Source: Streptomyces sclerotialus
GTDB lineage: Bacteria > Actinomycetota > Actinomycetes > Streptomycetales > Streptomycetaceae
DNA: 64,000 nucleotides
Direction of reading: 5' to 3'
Assembly: GCF_040907265.1 (NCBI RefSeq)
Contig: NZ_JBFOHP010000002.1
Span: 124,001 to 188,000 of the forward strand
Each line of letters opens with the position of its first letter. The stretch's first letter is position 1. The notes under the pieces are model-generated. The model was given only the letters and a program-made list of their open reading frames with translations. It was not told the DNA's origin and searched no databases. This document shows, piece by piece, positions 1 to 8,995 of the stretch. Both the position numbers and the translations under genes were made by a program.

Positions 1-240
1 GGTTACGTGTTCCTGCCGGAGGCGTGGGGATGTGGGTACGCCGCCGAGGCGTGCGCAGCGGCGCTCGGCTGGTTCGCAGACGCGCTCCCCAGCGAGCCGG
101 TGGTGCTCTGCACTCAGACCGCCAACGACCGTGCGATGCGCCTCGCGGCAAAGCTGGGATTCACCGAGGTCCAGCGATTCGAGGAGTACGGCGCCGAGCA
201 GTGGTTCGGCGTGTGGTCCTCGCTCGCGCCGTCCGGTTGA
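1..240 (+). CDS. GNAT N-acetyltransferase, C-terminal part
   Basis: The open frame enters from outside the window and ends at the TGA at 238-240. The 79 visible residues start GYVFLPEAWGCGYA, which matches the acetyl-CoA binding motif A region of RimJ/RimL-type GNAT enzymes (Q/G-x-x-G-x-G/A). They go on to ALGWFADAL and then ANDRAMRLAAKLGF, the usual 'N.rS..l..KlGF' segment after beta-strand 6. GNAT enzymes move an acetyl group from acetyl-CoA to an amine; the substrate cannot be told from this end. The N-terminal half and the start lie upstream of the window. Confidence 0.8.
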   Translation, partial: GYVFLPEAWGCGYAAEACAAALGWFADALPSEPVVLCTQTANDRAMRLAAKLGFTEVQRFEEYGAEQWFGVWSSLAPSG

Positions 241-1210
241 GCAAGGTCGTTCTCTTCGGGGCGCGTGGCGGAGTAGCCCTGGTATTCCTCGGTAGTCCTT
301 GGTATTCCTCGGTAGTTTCTTGGTTTCCTCTTCGGTTTCCGCTACATGCGACCTGCGAACGTCGCTGAAGGCCGACCAACTGCTGCTTGGCCGAAGGAGG
401 GTCGGCTCGGAGCGCTGGGCCGTCAACCAGACAGCCAGTACACCTCCGTAGCTCTTCCCCGGTGAAGACCCCGCGCGTCCGATCCGGTCCAAAACCTCAG
501 CATCTAGCTGAATCACGCGTGCAGCATCCTCCACGGATTCGAACAGCGACCAACAGTGTTTTCGGCTTGACGAGGCCCCGCCCTTCAACGCTCTGGCGTT
601 ACCGGCCCGAGGCGCCGTCCGGTTCCTCAGGATGGCTGACTACAGCGTCATTCCGCGGGCGGACGCGGATCGCGGAGGCGTTCACCACCGAGGAAGTTCA
701 CCCGATGGACTGCTACTTTGCGGCGGACAATCCGGGTGCGGGCCGCCTGGTTGTGTTCGAAGCCCGGCTCGTTACGGCCAACAACGGCACGGTGGGTGTG
801 GCTGGTGCAGCAGCTGCAGCGCGCTAGCGAGCCTGGGCGCCGAGTGATGGGCTGCGTGACCGACTCGATGACGCCGGAAGTCCGACGATGTCAGCGATGT
901 CTCCAGCGCCGTCGATTACATCAGCGGAACCCGGGCTACGAGATGAGCTCCGCGGCTACCAGCCGACGAGCGCTCGCTGGCCGCCACGGGGTGAATGTGC
1001 CGGTCGCGGGACTCAGTTAGTGGCTGTTCCGCGCGAGTCCGCGTCCGCGTCCGCTCCGCTCCGCTCCGCTGGGACTCTGGCGGTGGTACTGCTCGCGCAC
1101 TGTGTGCTTCATGTGTTCCCGGTCTTCCCCTGGGCTCAGCAACCCGTTTACGCTCGAACCGTTTCAGGGTCAAGTGATCTGCCTGCTCCCGGCACAGTGA
1201 GGCGGCTTCC
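241..1210. other. 970-bp gap with no supported gene
   Basis: No reading frame in this stretch has a recognisable domain. It holds an imperfect two-copy 20-bp repeat (unit begins GGTATTCCTCGGTAGT) at 281-320 and a short CGTCCG/CTCCG-rich run near 1040-1075. A 40-codon open stretch ending at 827 shows nothing recognisable and may be gene debris. Confidence 0.5.
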
Positions 1211-1912
1211 ATGCCTGGATGGATGGACTTGGTTTACACCACGGCCGGTGGTGTCATCGGTGCTGCGGTGACCAACTACCTCTCCATGAACCAGGAACGC
1301 CGGCAGCTGCGCGCAGCTGTCATGCAACAGCTTCTCCGTGTCGCAGCGGTACGCGACAGTACGTGCGACATCGTGCCGAGCCGGAGCGCAAGCCGGTCGC
1401 GGTTCTCAACCGGGGCACACTCGCTTGCCTCGGCGCGTTTCGGCGTCACGGTGGTTCTGGAGGACGGCCGTGACGCCCAGCACGCCCAGCGGGAAGCGAT
1501 CTCAGATCTTGTGGTGGCCGCGCTCTCGGCCGGCATACCCCGTACGGTCCTGGACTTCGCCGGAGGCGGCGAGGAACGTGCTTTGCAATGTGAGGCCATC
1601 AGACTGATTGATCTCCGCCTTGGCGGCGTCTTGGGTAGCTCCCTTGAACAGCTCATGACGCAGTGTGAGGAATATCGGCAAGCAACTGGCCAACACCTGC
1701 TCCGGGCCCTGTGGCATCCATGGCAAACACGGTTTCGGATGCGCGCACGCCTTCGCGCGTTGCGTCGGGACGTCGACGCGCTCCATCGCAGACAAGAAGC
1801 GGCAATGTCCGTACTGGCTCAGCCGACACATCGCGATGCCCTCGCCCAGCGACTCGGTCGCCTGTCAGATCAGGACGCGCAACGCATCGACAACCCAGGA
1901 CCCACGGCATAG
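1211..1912 (+). CDS. hypothetical protein with N-terminal membrane-like segment
   Basis: This is a 233-residue frame with good actinomycete codon bias. Residues 5-24 (MDLVYTTAGGVIGAAVTNYL) could form one membrane helix. A mostly helical, Arg-rich region follows, with many Q/E/R residues from 160 to 220, compatible with a coiled coil. No family is recognised. The ATG at 1211 follows an AGGCGGCTTCC stretch that is a weak ribosome site. It stands alone between two gaps. It could be a small membrane-anchored cytoplasmic protein; no function is proposed. Confidence 0.5.
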   Translation: MPGWMDLVYTTAGGVIGAAVTNYLSMNQERRQLRAAVMQQLLRVAAVRDSTCDIVPSRSASRSRFSTGAHSLASARFGVTVVLEDGRDAQHAQREAISDLVVAALSAGIPRTVLDFAGGGEERALQCEAIRLIDLRLGGVLGSSLEQLMTQCEEYRQATGQHLLRALWHPWQTRFRMRARLRALRRDVDALHRRQEAAMSVLAQPTHRDALAQRLGRLSDQDAQRIDNPGPTA

Positions 1913-2170
1913 GAAGTGCCGCCCGGCATCGTCCAGAACCATCGCGTAAGGCCACTACGGACGCTTTCGCTCAGCTCCAGCCACCGTCCGCGCGGCGGAT
2001 TCGAAACGACAGCATCTTTCGATAGCCCCAGGCGCCCCTGCCGGACGGTGGGGCCTGGCCGCGCTTGCCGTACGCGTAACGCGAGGCCTCGGTCGGCGCT
2101 GTTTCTGCGGTGCGCTGGGAGTGATGCAGTGACGCAGTGACGCGTTGTGTCCAGGCGATCGGAAGTGTGC

Positions 2171-2866
2171 CTAGGAGGCACCCCCGTCGTACTCGTTGTC
2201 CCACCGGTTCATCCGTACGCAGCCGCACGTGCCTGTCGCGGCGACCAGTGCGGCCAGGCCGCCGATCGCTCCTCCGTACGAGCCGGTCGGCATCTCGTCC
2301 GCGGGGCCGGCCACTCCCTCGGGGTCGTACAGCACCTGTATGTCATCGCCTGGCTCGACCAGTTCCGCATCACAGCCGTCGCCCTCCCCCAGCAAGGGGA
2401 AGATCTCCTGGCCATCGCGGGTGCGCAGCGTGCACTTGTCGCTCTTGCTGTCCTCGACCTTGACCACGGTGGCCTTGGTCCACCGACCCCGCTTCTCCAT
2501 CGCCCGATCGTCGCCGGCCCCGTGGGTGATGGCCGCCAGGCCGACTGCGGCGATGACGGTGATGGTGAGCTCCCAGGCCACTTTCCGCTTCTTCCGGGGG
2601 ATGCGGCGGAAGAAGAAGACCGGCACCAGGATGAGCGCCAGGGGGATCAGCAGCATGGAGAGGAGGAGACCCGCGCCGTGCAACCAGGACGGGAGTGGCA
2701 CGACCGGCGAGAACCACATAAGGCCCACCGAGACGGCGACGCACGCGCTGTTGAACAGGAACCAGTGAATCGGGACCGTACGGCGTCGCGGTGAAGCCTT
2801 CTCGGTCGGCCGGTCCGCTCGGCCGCTTCCGGCCGCGAGCCCGTGTATGCCCCTGTCCCCCGTCAT
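2171..2866 (-). CDS. membrane protein, DUF3592-like
   Basis: A 231-residue protein. The ATG at 2866 was chosen because GAGGAA sits just upstream; an in-frame ATG at 2890 is possible. It has two hydrophobic helices about residues 37-60 and 63-85, a basic loop (FFRRIPRKKRK), a third helix (WELTITVIAAVGLAAI), then a soluble beta-rich segment starting RWTKATVVKVEDS, and finally a Gly/Ala-rich helix (GGAIGGLAALVAATG). The 'TkATVvkV...V.YDPe' layout resembles DUF3592-type membrane proteins of unknown role. The assignment is tentative. It is isolated and no partner is apparent. Confidence 0.65.
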   Translation of the reverse strand: MTGDRGIHGLAAGSGRADRPTEKASPRRRTVPIHWFLFNSACVAVSVGLMWFSPVVPLPSWLHGAGLLLSMLLIPLALILVPVFFFRRIPRKKRKVAWELTITVIAAVGLAAITHGAGDDRAMEKRGRWTKATVVKVEDSKSDKCTLRTRDGQEIFPLLGEGDGCDAELVEPGDDIQVLYDPEGVAGPADEMPTGSYGGAIGGLAALVAATGTCGCVRMNRWDNEYDGGAS

Positions 2867-2883
2867 ACGTTCCTCGCCCTCTG

Positions 2884-2931
2884 TCTGCATCTACGTCTAC
2901 GTCTGCGTCTGCGTCTGCGCCTGCGTCTGCC
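2884..2931. repeat. TCTGCG hexamer array (8 units)
   Basis: Eight consecutive hexamers of the form TCTRCG/TCTGCG lie just upstream of the membrane protein start. The rest of the gap to 3196 holds no recognisable feature apart from a run of nine G at about 3113-3121. Confidence 0.8.
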
Positions 2932-3196
2932 TGTGGACGCATGAGCCTACGAGATGCGGAGTCGGGACTGATCGGCGAGGTCTCGTCAGGCTTCGCTGCG
3001 TGCCGCCGTACACGGGCGCACGGGCTCCCACATGCAGCGTCGAAATGTTTCTCGTCGGACGAGGCGCGGCGGAGCCGTCGTTGAGAATGAGTGGATGTGA
3101 CGGCCTCGGCCGCGGGGGGGGGCGGCGCGTGCGGGCATGCTGCGGGGCTCGCCGGCGAAGGCCGAAGTGGGCGGTGTCGGCGTCGAAGAGAGTGCT

Positions 3197-4138
3197 CTAG
3201 CCGAGGGTGATGTCTCCTGAGCGGGACGGGACGGCGTTCAGGGTGGAGAGAGTTGTTTCGTCGAGCGTGACTGCTCCGGCCCGCACGTTCGCCTCCAGGT
3301 GTTCGGGGTCGGCGGTGCCGGGGATGAGCAGTACGTTCGGGGCGTGGTGGAGCAGCCAGGCCAGTCCGACCTGAGCGGGGGTGGCGCCCAGGTCACGCGC
3401 GGCGGTGAGGACGGCGGGCTCGTCGGTCACCTTCGGTATTCCGTTGAAGGCGCCGCCGAGCGGAAAGTACGGAACCCAGGCGATGTCTTCTTCACGGCAC
3501 AGGCGAAGCATGTCCTCGTCCTCGCGGGCCACGAGGCTGTAGGCGTTCTGCACGCAAGCGATGCCCGCGGGCAGGGCGCTGCGCAGCGTATCGAGGGAGA
3601 CACTGCTGAGGCCGATCGCGCCGATCTTGCCTTCGTCGCGCAAGGCGGTCATCACGGCGAGCTGGTCATCCAGGGCGACGTCCTGGTCCCCTTCGGCGCG
3701 CAGGCCAGGGCCGGTGTCCGTACGGCGGAGGTTGACCAGGGGGATCTGTTCCATTCCCAGGGTCCTCAGGTTGTCCTCGACGCCGGCCCGCAGTTGTTCG
3801 GGGCGTTGTGCCAGTCGGAGGGGAAGGGGGCCGTCGGGATCGGGCTCGGCGCCGACCTTGCTTACCACCATGACGTCGTCCTCAGCGCTTACGGCTTCGC
3901 GGATCACCTCGTTCACGAAGCCGTGGCCGTAGAACTGGGCAGTGTCGATGTGGTCGATTCCCAGCTCGATGCAGCGGCGCAGCATGGTGATCGCTGCCTT
4001 GCGATCACTGCGCAGGCGCTCCAGCTGCATCGCGCCGAAGCCGATTCGGGAGACGGGGCGGCCCGCGAGCCGCCCCGAGCCGCCGGCGCGCTGCGCGCCG
4101 GACGCGGTGGTCTGAGGAGAACGGGCGGTGGAAGCCAT
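3197..4138 (-). CDS. aldo/keto reductase
   Basis: A 313-residue cytoplasmic NADPH-dependent oxidoreductase of the AKR (TIM-barrel) superfamily; length is normal for the family. Visible family features are the N-terminal SRIGFGAMQL, the catalytic Asp and Tyr in GIDHIDTAQFYG, and the catalytic Lys in VMVVSKVG. The fourth tetrad position, usually His, reads LVNLRR, as in many bacterial members. A C-terminal LLHHAPNVLLIPGT and HLEANV segment binds the cofactor phosphate. Its ATG is preceded by AAGGAGAG. It is divergent from a TetR gene, with two palindromes between them, so it is probably the repressor's target. The physiological substrate is unknown. Confidence 0.92.
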   Translation of the reverse strand: MASTARSPQTTASGAQRAGGSGRLAGRPVSRIGFGAMQLERLRSDRKAAITMLRRCIELGIDHIDTAQFYGHGFVNEVIREAVSAEDDVMVVSKVGAEPDPDGPLPLRLAQRPEQLRAGVEDNLRTLGMEQIPLVNLRRTDTGPGLRAEGDQDVALDDQLAVMTALRDEGKIGAIGLSSVSLDTLRSALPAGIACVQNAYSLVAREDEDMLRLCREEDIAWVPYFPLGGAFNGIPKVTDEPAVLTAARDLGATPAQVGLAWLLHHAPNVLLIPGTADPEHLEANVRAGAVTLDETTLSTLNAVPSRSGDITLG

Positions 4139-4169
4139 GGGCTCTCTCCTTCGCGTGGGACCATGAGCA

Positions 4170-4188
4170 AAACGGAGTCTCTCCGTTT
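4170..4188. promoter_or_regulatory. palindromic operator, site 1 (AKR/TetR)
   Basis: AAACGGAG-TCT-CTCCGTTT is a perfect 8-bp inverted repeat with a 3-bp centre in the divergent AKR/TetR gap. It shares the core CGGAG-N3-CTCCG with a second site whose centre lies 40 bp away (about four helical turns). It is the likely binding site of the adjacent TetR protein. Confidence 0.75.
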
Positions 4189-4212
4189 CATGCCACGCAC
4201 CGTAGCACTAAC

Positions 4213-4225
4213 CGGAGGGCCTCCG
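4213..4225. promoter_or_regulatory. palindromic operator, site 2 (AKR/TetR)
   Basis: CGGAGG-G-CCTCCG repeats the core of site 1 and ends 2 bp before the TTG start of the TetR gene. That position suits autorepression. Confidence 0.7.
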
Positions 4226-4227
4226 CT

Positions 4228-4842
4228 TTGTCTGGAACCGAATCCACGCGCACCGGCCGCAGCGCAGCAGCGTCCGGCCGGCCTGCCCGCGCCGACGCAC
4301 GGCGGAACCGCGACAGCCTCCTCGCCGCGGCCCGGGACGCCTTCGCCGCGTCCTCGGACGCCGTACCTCTGGATGCCATCGCCCGCGCGGCCGGCGTCGG
4401 CATCGGCACGCTGTACCGGCACTTCCCGACCCGCGAGGCGCTCGTGGAGGCCGTCTACGCCGCGGAACTCGACCAGGTCGTCTCCAGCGCACCGACACTC
4501 CTCGACGAACTGGAGCCCGCAGCCGCACTGCGCGCGTGGATGAGTCGATACGCGGAGTTCTTCAAGATCAAGCGCGGCATGTCCGACACACTGCGCGCGG
4601 GCTGGGCATCCGGCAGCATCGCCACGCCCGCAACGAGGGAACGCATCACAGCCACCATCGCCATGATGCTGCGCAGTGGCGCAGAGGCCGGCTCACTGCG
4701 CTCGGACGTCGATCCCGAGGACGTCACGATGATGCTGCTCGGCGTGTTCCTCTCGACCACGGCGACCGACTCGCCGGACAAGGTCGACCAGCTCCTGGAC
4801 CTGATCGTCGACGCATTGCGTCCGTGCCTGTCCGACCATTGA
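4228..4842 (+). CDS. TetR family repressor of the divergent aldo/keto reductase
   Basis: A 204-residue TetR-type regulator. The N-terminal helix-turn-helix is visible around residues 27-70 (RRNRDSLLAAARDAF, then IARAAGVGIGTLYRHFPTREALVEAVY). The C-terminal ligand domain is of the type with a conserved AELDQVV and a later LRSDVDPEDVTMML. The start is taken as TTG at 4228. The second operator almost touches it, so the message may be leaderless or the start may be slightly downstream. Inference: it senses a small electrophile or aldehyde and derepresses the reductase. Confidence 0.9.
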   Translation: MSGTESTRTGRSAAASGRPARADARRNRDSLLAAARDAFAASSDAVPLDAIARAAGVGIGTLYRHFPTREALVEAVYAAELDQVVSSAPTLLDELEPAAALRAWMSRYAEFFKIKRGMSDTLRAGWASGSIATPATRERITATIAMMLRSGAEAGSLRSDVDPEDVTMMLLGVFLSTTATDSPDKVDQLLDLIVDALRPCLSDH

Positions 4843-4880
4843 GCCGAGGTCCGACCGTTGAGCTGAGGGACCGGTCCTTC

Positions 4881-5033
4881 GGAGGACCGGTGGCTCCGGA
4901 GGACCGGTGATTCCGAGGGACGAGTGCCCGTGGAAGACCGGTGCCCCCGGAAGACCCGTGATCCCGGAAGACCCATGCCCGCGGAAGACCGGTGGCTCCG
5001 GAAGACCCATGCCCCCGGAAGACCGGTGGCCCC
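4881..5033. repeat. 17-bp tandem array, 9 units
   Basis: The unit is close to GGAAGACCGGTGNCYCC, repeated nine times with 1-5 differences per copy. It follows the TetR stop. Because 17 is not a multiple of 3, every frame through it reads repetitive nonsense; it is not coding. Confidence 0.9.
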
Positions 5034-5200
5034 GGAGGCCGCCCGCAACGTGCAGGCGGGCGCGATGAGGCGTCACGCCCTTGGAGGCGCTGGTGAAGGC
5101 CGAGCCGGACGGGCCGCGCGCCACCTCGGCCTACCTGCGCGCGGGCGCAGAGGCCGGGCAGCACCTGCTGCGGCTGCTCCGCTCGGCAAACCTCCCCGCG

Positions 5201-5290
5201 GACACGGACACGGACACGGACGCCGACGCGGACGCCGACGTGGACTCGGACGCCGACGCGGACGCCGACGCGGACTCGGACGCCGACGCA
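5201..5290. repeat. GACNCG hexamer array, 15 units
   Basis: Fifteen consecutive GAC-NCN hexamers would read Asp-Thr/Ala/Ser repeats. The flanking frame (starting near 5081, reading EALVKAEPDGPRATSAYLRAG) looks like a short stretch of real protein of unknown family, possibly a gene scrap. No intact gene is supported. Confidence 0.85.
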
Positions 5291-5331
5291 TTGCGCAGCG
5301 CCAGGCGGCGTGCGGGCGCAAGTCAGCGTGC

Positions 5332-5907
5332 TCAGTTCCTCCGTGCGGGGAGGTCGGCGAGGCCGGTGTCGAGCATGATGCGGGCTATCGTCTGTTCCAG
5401 GGGACTGTCGGCTCCGATGACGGTTTCGCTACCGCCGGGCAGCAGGTCGAGCGGTCGGTACCACTCGCGTAGTTGCGTCTCGCCGACCGTGTCGCTGATC
5501 GGCTTGGTGGCATGCCGGGCCAGGGTTTCGGTGAACGGAACATCGAGGTAGTAGCCGTAGGTCGGGCCGCGGTGGTCAGCACGCAGCTGGGCAAGCATGC
5601 CGCCGTAGTGGTCGGCGTAGAGGATGCCCTCGACGACGACGTGGTATCCGGCGTTCAGGGCGTAGCGGGCGGTCAGGTTGATCAAGCCGATGTTCGCGGC
5701 CTTGGGACGGTCGCGTTCGCGAAGGACGACGCGGCGGAGGTTGTCCTGGCCGACGATGGCCAGACCGCGGCCGAACCTCTCACGGAGGCCGGCCGCGACG
5801 GACGACTTCCCCGAGGCGCTGTTGCCGCGCAGGACGACCAGCCGGGTTTCTTCGGTGCCCACTGTCACGGCAGTCACGTTACCGGCGGCCACTGACATCG
5901 CCCGCAT
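5332..5907 (-). CDS. P-loop kinase (AAA/zeta-like nucleotide kinase)
   Basis: A 191-residue soluble ATP-binding protein. Residues 21-35 carry a beta-strand plus Walker A (LVVLRGNSASGKSS: GxxxxGKS). A second acidic motif is in AIVGQDNLRR, followed by VVVEGILYADHY and the lid-like RADHRGPTYGYYLDVPFTETLARH. The arrangement is that of small phosphotransferases annotated as AAA or zeta-toxin-like kinases. The substrate could be a small metabolite or a UDP-sugar. No antitoxin-like partner is adjacent, so a toxin role is not supported. An alternative start is the ATG three codons in. It is divergent from the DinB gene. Confidence 0.8.
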   Translation of the reverse strand: MRAMSVAAGNVTAVTVGTEETRLVVLRGNSASGKSSVAAGLRERFGRGLAIVGQDNLRRVVLRERDRPKAANIGLINLTARYALNAGYHVVVEGILYADHYGGMLAQLRADHRGPTYGYYLDVPFTETLARHATKPISDTVGETQLREWYRPLDLLPGGSETVIGADSPLEQTIARIMLDTGLADLPARRN

Positions 5908-6071
5908 TCCCGGGCGACGCCGGATTCACCGCGGACGACCGGTACCGACCATCGCCTGGTGCGAACATGAGGTCAACGCCGCCGGAGCGCATGAGGTCAA
6001 CACCACCAGAGCACAACCGTCCCGACAGATACTCGATTCCCAAGGCATCGGCATTGTGCGAGGGTCGCCCA

Positions 6072-6644
6072 GTGACTGACTCACCTACCGAGCCCACCCC
6101 CCGGTCCACACTCGATCTGCTGCGCTGGCAGTTCGACTTGACCTGGTCGCTGTTCGAGTACCACTTGGAAAGGCTCGAACCTGGCGACTTCCTGTGGGAA
6201 CCCGCCGCAACCTGCTGGACGGTACGCCGGACCGACGACGGGACATGGGTGCCGGACTGGGCGGAAAGTGAGCCCGACCCCGTCCCTGTCCCGACTATCG
6301 CCTGGCTGAGCTGGCACATCGGCTGGTGGTGGAGCGTGGCCACGGACCACGCTCATGGCAGAGCGCCTCGGGAGCGGAGCGAGGTCACCTGGCCCGGCGC
6401 GGGCAAGCCGGCCATCGAGTGGCTACGCGGTCTACGCGTGGACTGGCTGGCGGCGCTGGACCGGTTCACCGATGCCGACCTGGGCTCAACTGCCCCGTTC
6501 CCGTGGCAGAACGATCCCCGACACACCATCTCGCACATGATCGCCTGGGTGAACGCCGAACTGATGAAGAACGCTGCGGAAATCGGCCAGCTCCGCCTTC
6601 AACGAGCTGCCAGCCGCCCGTCAGCCCCACGAACTGACGGCTAG
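6072..6644 (+). CDS. DinB family protein
   Basis: A 190-residue DinB/YfiT four-helix-bundle protein. The GTG start (VTDSPTEP) was chosen because upstream in-frame codons fall in a duplicated 24-bp segment (about 5966-6015) reading MRSTPPE twice. Family features include LLRWQFDLTWSLFEYHLERL, WLSWHIGWWW with a metal-type His, and TISHMIAWVNAELMKN with a second His. DinB proteins include thiol S-transferases (mycothiol- or bacillithiol-dependent) and enzymes of unknown activity. Actinomycetes use mycothiol, so a mycothiol-dependent reaction is possible but not shown. Confidence 0.88.
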   Translation: MTDSPTEPTPRSTLDLLRWQFDLTWSLFEYHLERLEPGDFLWEPAATCWTVRRTDDGTWVPDWAESEPDPVPVPTIAWLSWHIGWWWSVATDHAHGRAPRERSEVTWPGAGKPAIEWLRGLRVDWLAALDRFTDADLGSTAPFPWQNDPRHTISHMIAWVNAELMKNAAEIGQLRLQRAASRPSAPRTDG

Positions 6645-6721
6645 GCAAGGCCAGGAGACGTGGGAAAGCGCCGTACCGGTCACAGACACTCGTTGTGGTC
6701 TGCGACCAGCACGGCAGCCTT

Positions 6722-6852
6722 GTAGCGCACGGTGAGCCCGTAGCAGACGGTGAGCCCCATAACGCACGACGGACCCGTAACGCATGGCGAGCCCCGTAGG
6801 CCACGACGAGCCCCGTAGCAGACGGCGAGCCCCATAGCGCTCGGCGGGCTCG
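6722..6852. repeat. 18-19-bp tandem array, about 7 units
   Basis: The unit resembles TAGCRCACGGYGAGCCCCG. It fills most of the gap between the DinB gene and the MFS pseudogene on the other strand. Confidence 0.8.
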
Positions 6853-6937
6853 TCGTACCTCATGGCCACAGCCCACAGTCCACAGCCCGGTGGGCACATG
6901 CGGCGCTTGATGCCGCATTCGACCGGTGGACCGCGCC

Positions 6938-7854
6938 TCAGGGAGCGGCTGCGGTGTCGCGCGCGGTAGACGACGTGGTGGCGCCGGAGCGCTTCCCGGT
7001 GGCGGGTGCGAGGAAGATCGCCAGGGCCGTGAAGGCAAGGACTGCGATCATGGCGGTACGTAGGCCGTAGTGATCCCCGAGGAAGCCGAAGCTGGGCGGC
7101 CCGACGAGGAACGCGATGTAGCCGATCATTGCTACGAGGCTGACACCAGCCGCGGAGTTGGGCCCGGAGTCACCGGCCGCCGAGAGAGCGACAGGGAAGC
7201 CGAGCGAGGCTCCCATACCCCACAGGAGCACTGCGGCACCGGCCAGAACGGCGGAGTCGGCGAAGCTGACGAGGGCGATGCCGAGGGTCGCGGAAAGGGC
7301 GCTGGCGCGGACGACGGAGGCCCGACCTAAGCGGTTGATGAAGAAACCGCCGGCGAAACGACCGAGGGTCATGGCAGCGGTGAAGCCTGCGTAGACGGCC
7401 AGCCCCAGGGCAGGGTCCATACCGTGGCCGTCCACCATCAGCAGGGGCAGCCAGTCGTTCGCGGAACCCTCGGCCAGCGCCATGGCCAGGATGATGCCGC
7501 CGATCGGGAGCAGCCGCTGGTCCCGCCAGGCCTTCGCTCGGGTCGGTGCGGTACCGGCTTCTGGCTGCGGCTGCTCGTTCCGGGTCTTGCCCACTGCACC
7601 GGGAAGGCGAGGGCAGTGCACAGGATGCCGAACGCGGCTCCCACGACCGTGCCGAGGCTGAAGAAGCCATGCAGCGTGGCCAACAGCGTCCGGCCGGTGA
7701 GCTGCTCGACTTCAGCACCGTCGATGTTGATCGCGACCTCTCCCCCGCCCATGCCGGCACCGAAGAGAAACAGTCCGGCTGTCACGGTGGGCGCGGAGGA
7801 GAGCACCGCCCCGCAGCCGATGTCGTCCAGCCGTCCAGCCGTCCAGCCGTCCAA
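6938..7854 (-). pseudogene. MFS transporter, 5'-truncated and frameshifted
   Basis: Two overlapping frames together give most of a YbjJ-type major facilitator protein. The upstream frame (about 7854 to 7600) reads [27 protein letters not shown] and continues through [22 protein letters not shown]. The downstream frame (about 7590 to 6938) reads [24 protein letters not shown] and continues to the natural C-terminus with several membrane helices. A one-base frame change near 7590-7620 separates them. The first two transmembrane helices are absent: upstream sequence reads repetitive WTAGRLDD. The gene is therefore likely dead. Confidence 0.85.
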
Positions 7855-7915
7855 GATCGATTGTCAGTGGTGGGTGAGAAGGTAGGGACACCGATTTCGC
7901 AAAGGGGGAGCGGTC

Positions 7916-8956
7916 ATGTCCGGAAACCAGAACTACATCAACCACGTTGCTCTTGTGTTGGATGCCAGTTCGTCCATGTCACACCTGAGCCGCAAGGTCG
8001 TCGAGGTCGCCGACCAGCAGATTGCCTACCTGGCCCGCCGTTCGAAGGAACTGGACCAGGAGACCCGCGTCACGGTGTACGTCTTCGCGGACAAGGTGGA
8101 GTGCGTCATCTACGACAAGGACGTGCTGCGGATGCCGTCCCTGAAGAAGCTGTACCGGGTCGGTGGCATGACGGCTCTGCTAGCGGCCACGCTGAAGTCG
8201 CAGCGCGAGCTGGCGCAGACAGCCCAACTGTACGGCGACCACAGCTTCCTGACGTTCGTACTGACCGACGGGCAGGAGAACGCAAGTCACCGCTGCCCGG
8301 ATGCCCCTGCCGGCAATACGCGGGAACTGGTGCAGGCCGTGGCCAAGATGAGCGAGACGCAGGAAGACAACTGGACACTGGCCGTCCTCGTGCCGGACCA
8401 GATGGGCAAGCGCGAGGCCATGCAGTGCGGTTTTCCGAGGGACAACATCGCCATCTGGGACGCCACGAGCACCCAGGGCCTGGAGGAAGCCGGGCTGGTC
8501 ATCCAGCAGGCCACCGAGAACTTCATGGTGGGCCGCGCCCAGGGCATCCGGGGATCGCGCGCGGTGTTCTCCACGGGTGCAGACGCGGTCAACAAGGACA
8601 CCATCAAGGCAGCCGGCCTCACACCGGTGAAGCCGTCGCAGTACCAGCTGATTCCGGTCGCCCGCGAAGCGGCGATACGGGACTGGGTCATCGAGTGCGG
8701 GCACACTTTCCGTACCGGTTGTGCGTTCTATCAGCTGAGTAAGTCGGAGAAGATCCAGGCACGGAAGCAGATCGCGGTGCTGGAGAAGAAGACGGACCGG
8801 GTCTACACGGGACCGGAGGCCCGGGCCCTGCTCGGCCTGCCGGACACGGAAGTCCGCGTCAAGCCGGACCACAACGACGACTTCACCATCTTCGTGCAGA
8901 GCACCAGCGTGAACCGCAAGCTTGTACCGCACACGCGGGTACTGCTCATGATCTGA
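7916..8956 (+). CDS. VWA domain protein
   Basis: A 346-residue protein. Residues 11-20 (VALVLDASSS) carry the DxSxS MIDAS metal site (Asp16, Ser18, Ser20). Thr in VGGMTALL and the TDGQEN loop complete the von Willebrand A metal pocket. The second half (about 195-346) has no recognised domain but includes QLSKSEKIQARKQIAVLEKK, a likely helix. There is no signal peptide, so it is probably cytoplasmic. VWA proteins usually assemble complexes in a metal-dependent way. No AAA/MoxR partner is adjacent. The start has an AAAGGGGGAG ribosome site. A strong terminator follows directly. Confidence 0.9.
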   Translation: MSGNQNYINHVALVLDASSSMSHLSRKVVEVADQQIAYLARRSKELDQETRVTVYVFADKVECVIYDKDVLRMPSLKKLYRVGGMTALLAATLKSQRELAQTAQLYGDHSFLTFVLTDGQENASHRCPDAPAGNTRELVQAVAKMSETQEDNWTLAVLVPDQMGKREAMQCGFPRDNIAIWDATSTQGLEEAGLVIQQATENFMVGRAQGIRGSRAVFSTGADAVNKDTIKAAGLTPVKPSQYQLIPVAREAAIRDWVIECGHTFRTGCAFYQLSKSEKIQARKQIAVLEKKTDRVYTGPEARALLGLPDTEVRVKPDHNDDFTIFVQSTSVNRKLVPHTRVLLMI

Positions 8957-8962
8957 CGCCCC

Positions 8963-8995
8963 AGCGGCCCCGCCGGTCCGACCGGCGGGGCCGCT
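8963..8995 (+). terminator. strong intrinsic terminator after the VWA gene
   Basis: A perfect 15-bp stem (AGCGGCCCCGCCGGT and its complement) with a CCG loop starts 6 bp after the stop codon. There is no U-tract, as is usual in Streptomyces. Confidence 0.9.

Noticed and set aside
5332..5907. Zeta-type toxin of a toxin-antitoxin pair
   Set aside because: The P-loop kinase has no adjacent antitoxin-like gene; the divergent neighbour is a DinB protein.
7916..8956. VWA protein as part of a MoxR-VWA or ternary defence complex
   Set aside because: No AAA ATPase, PP2C or TerD-type gene is adjacent; it is a single gene closed by a strong terminator.
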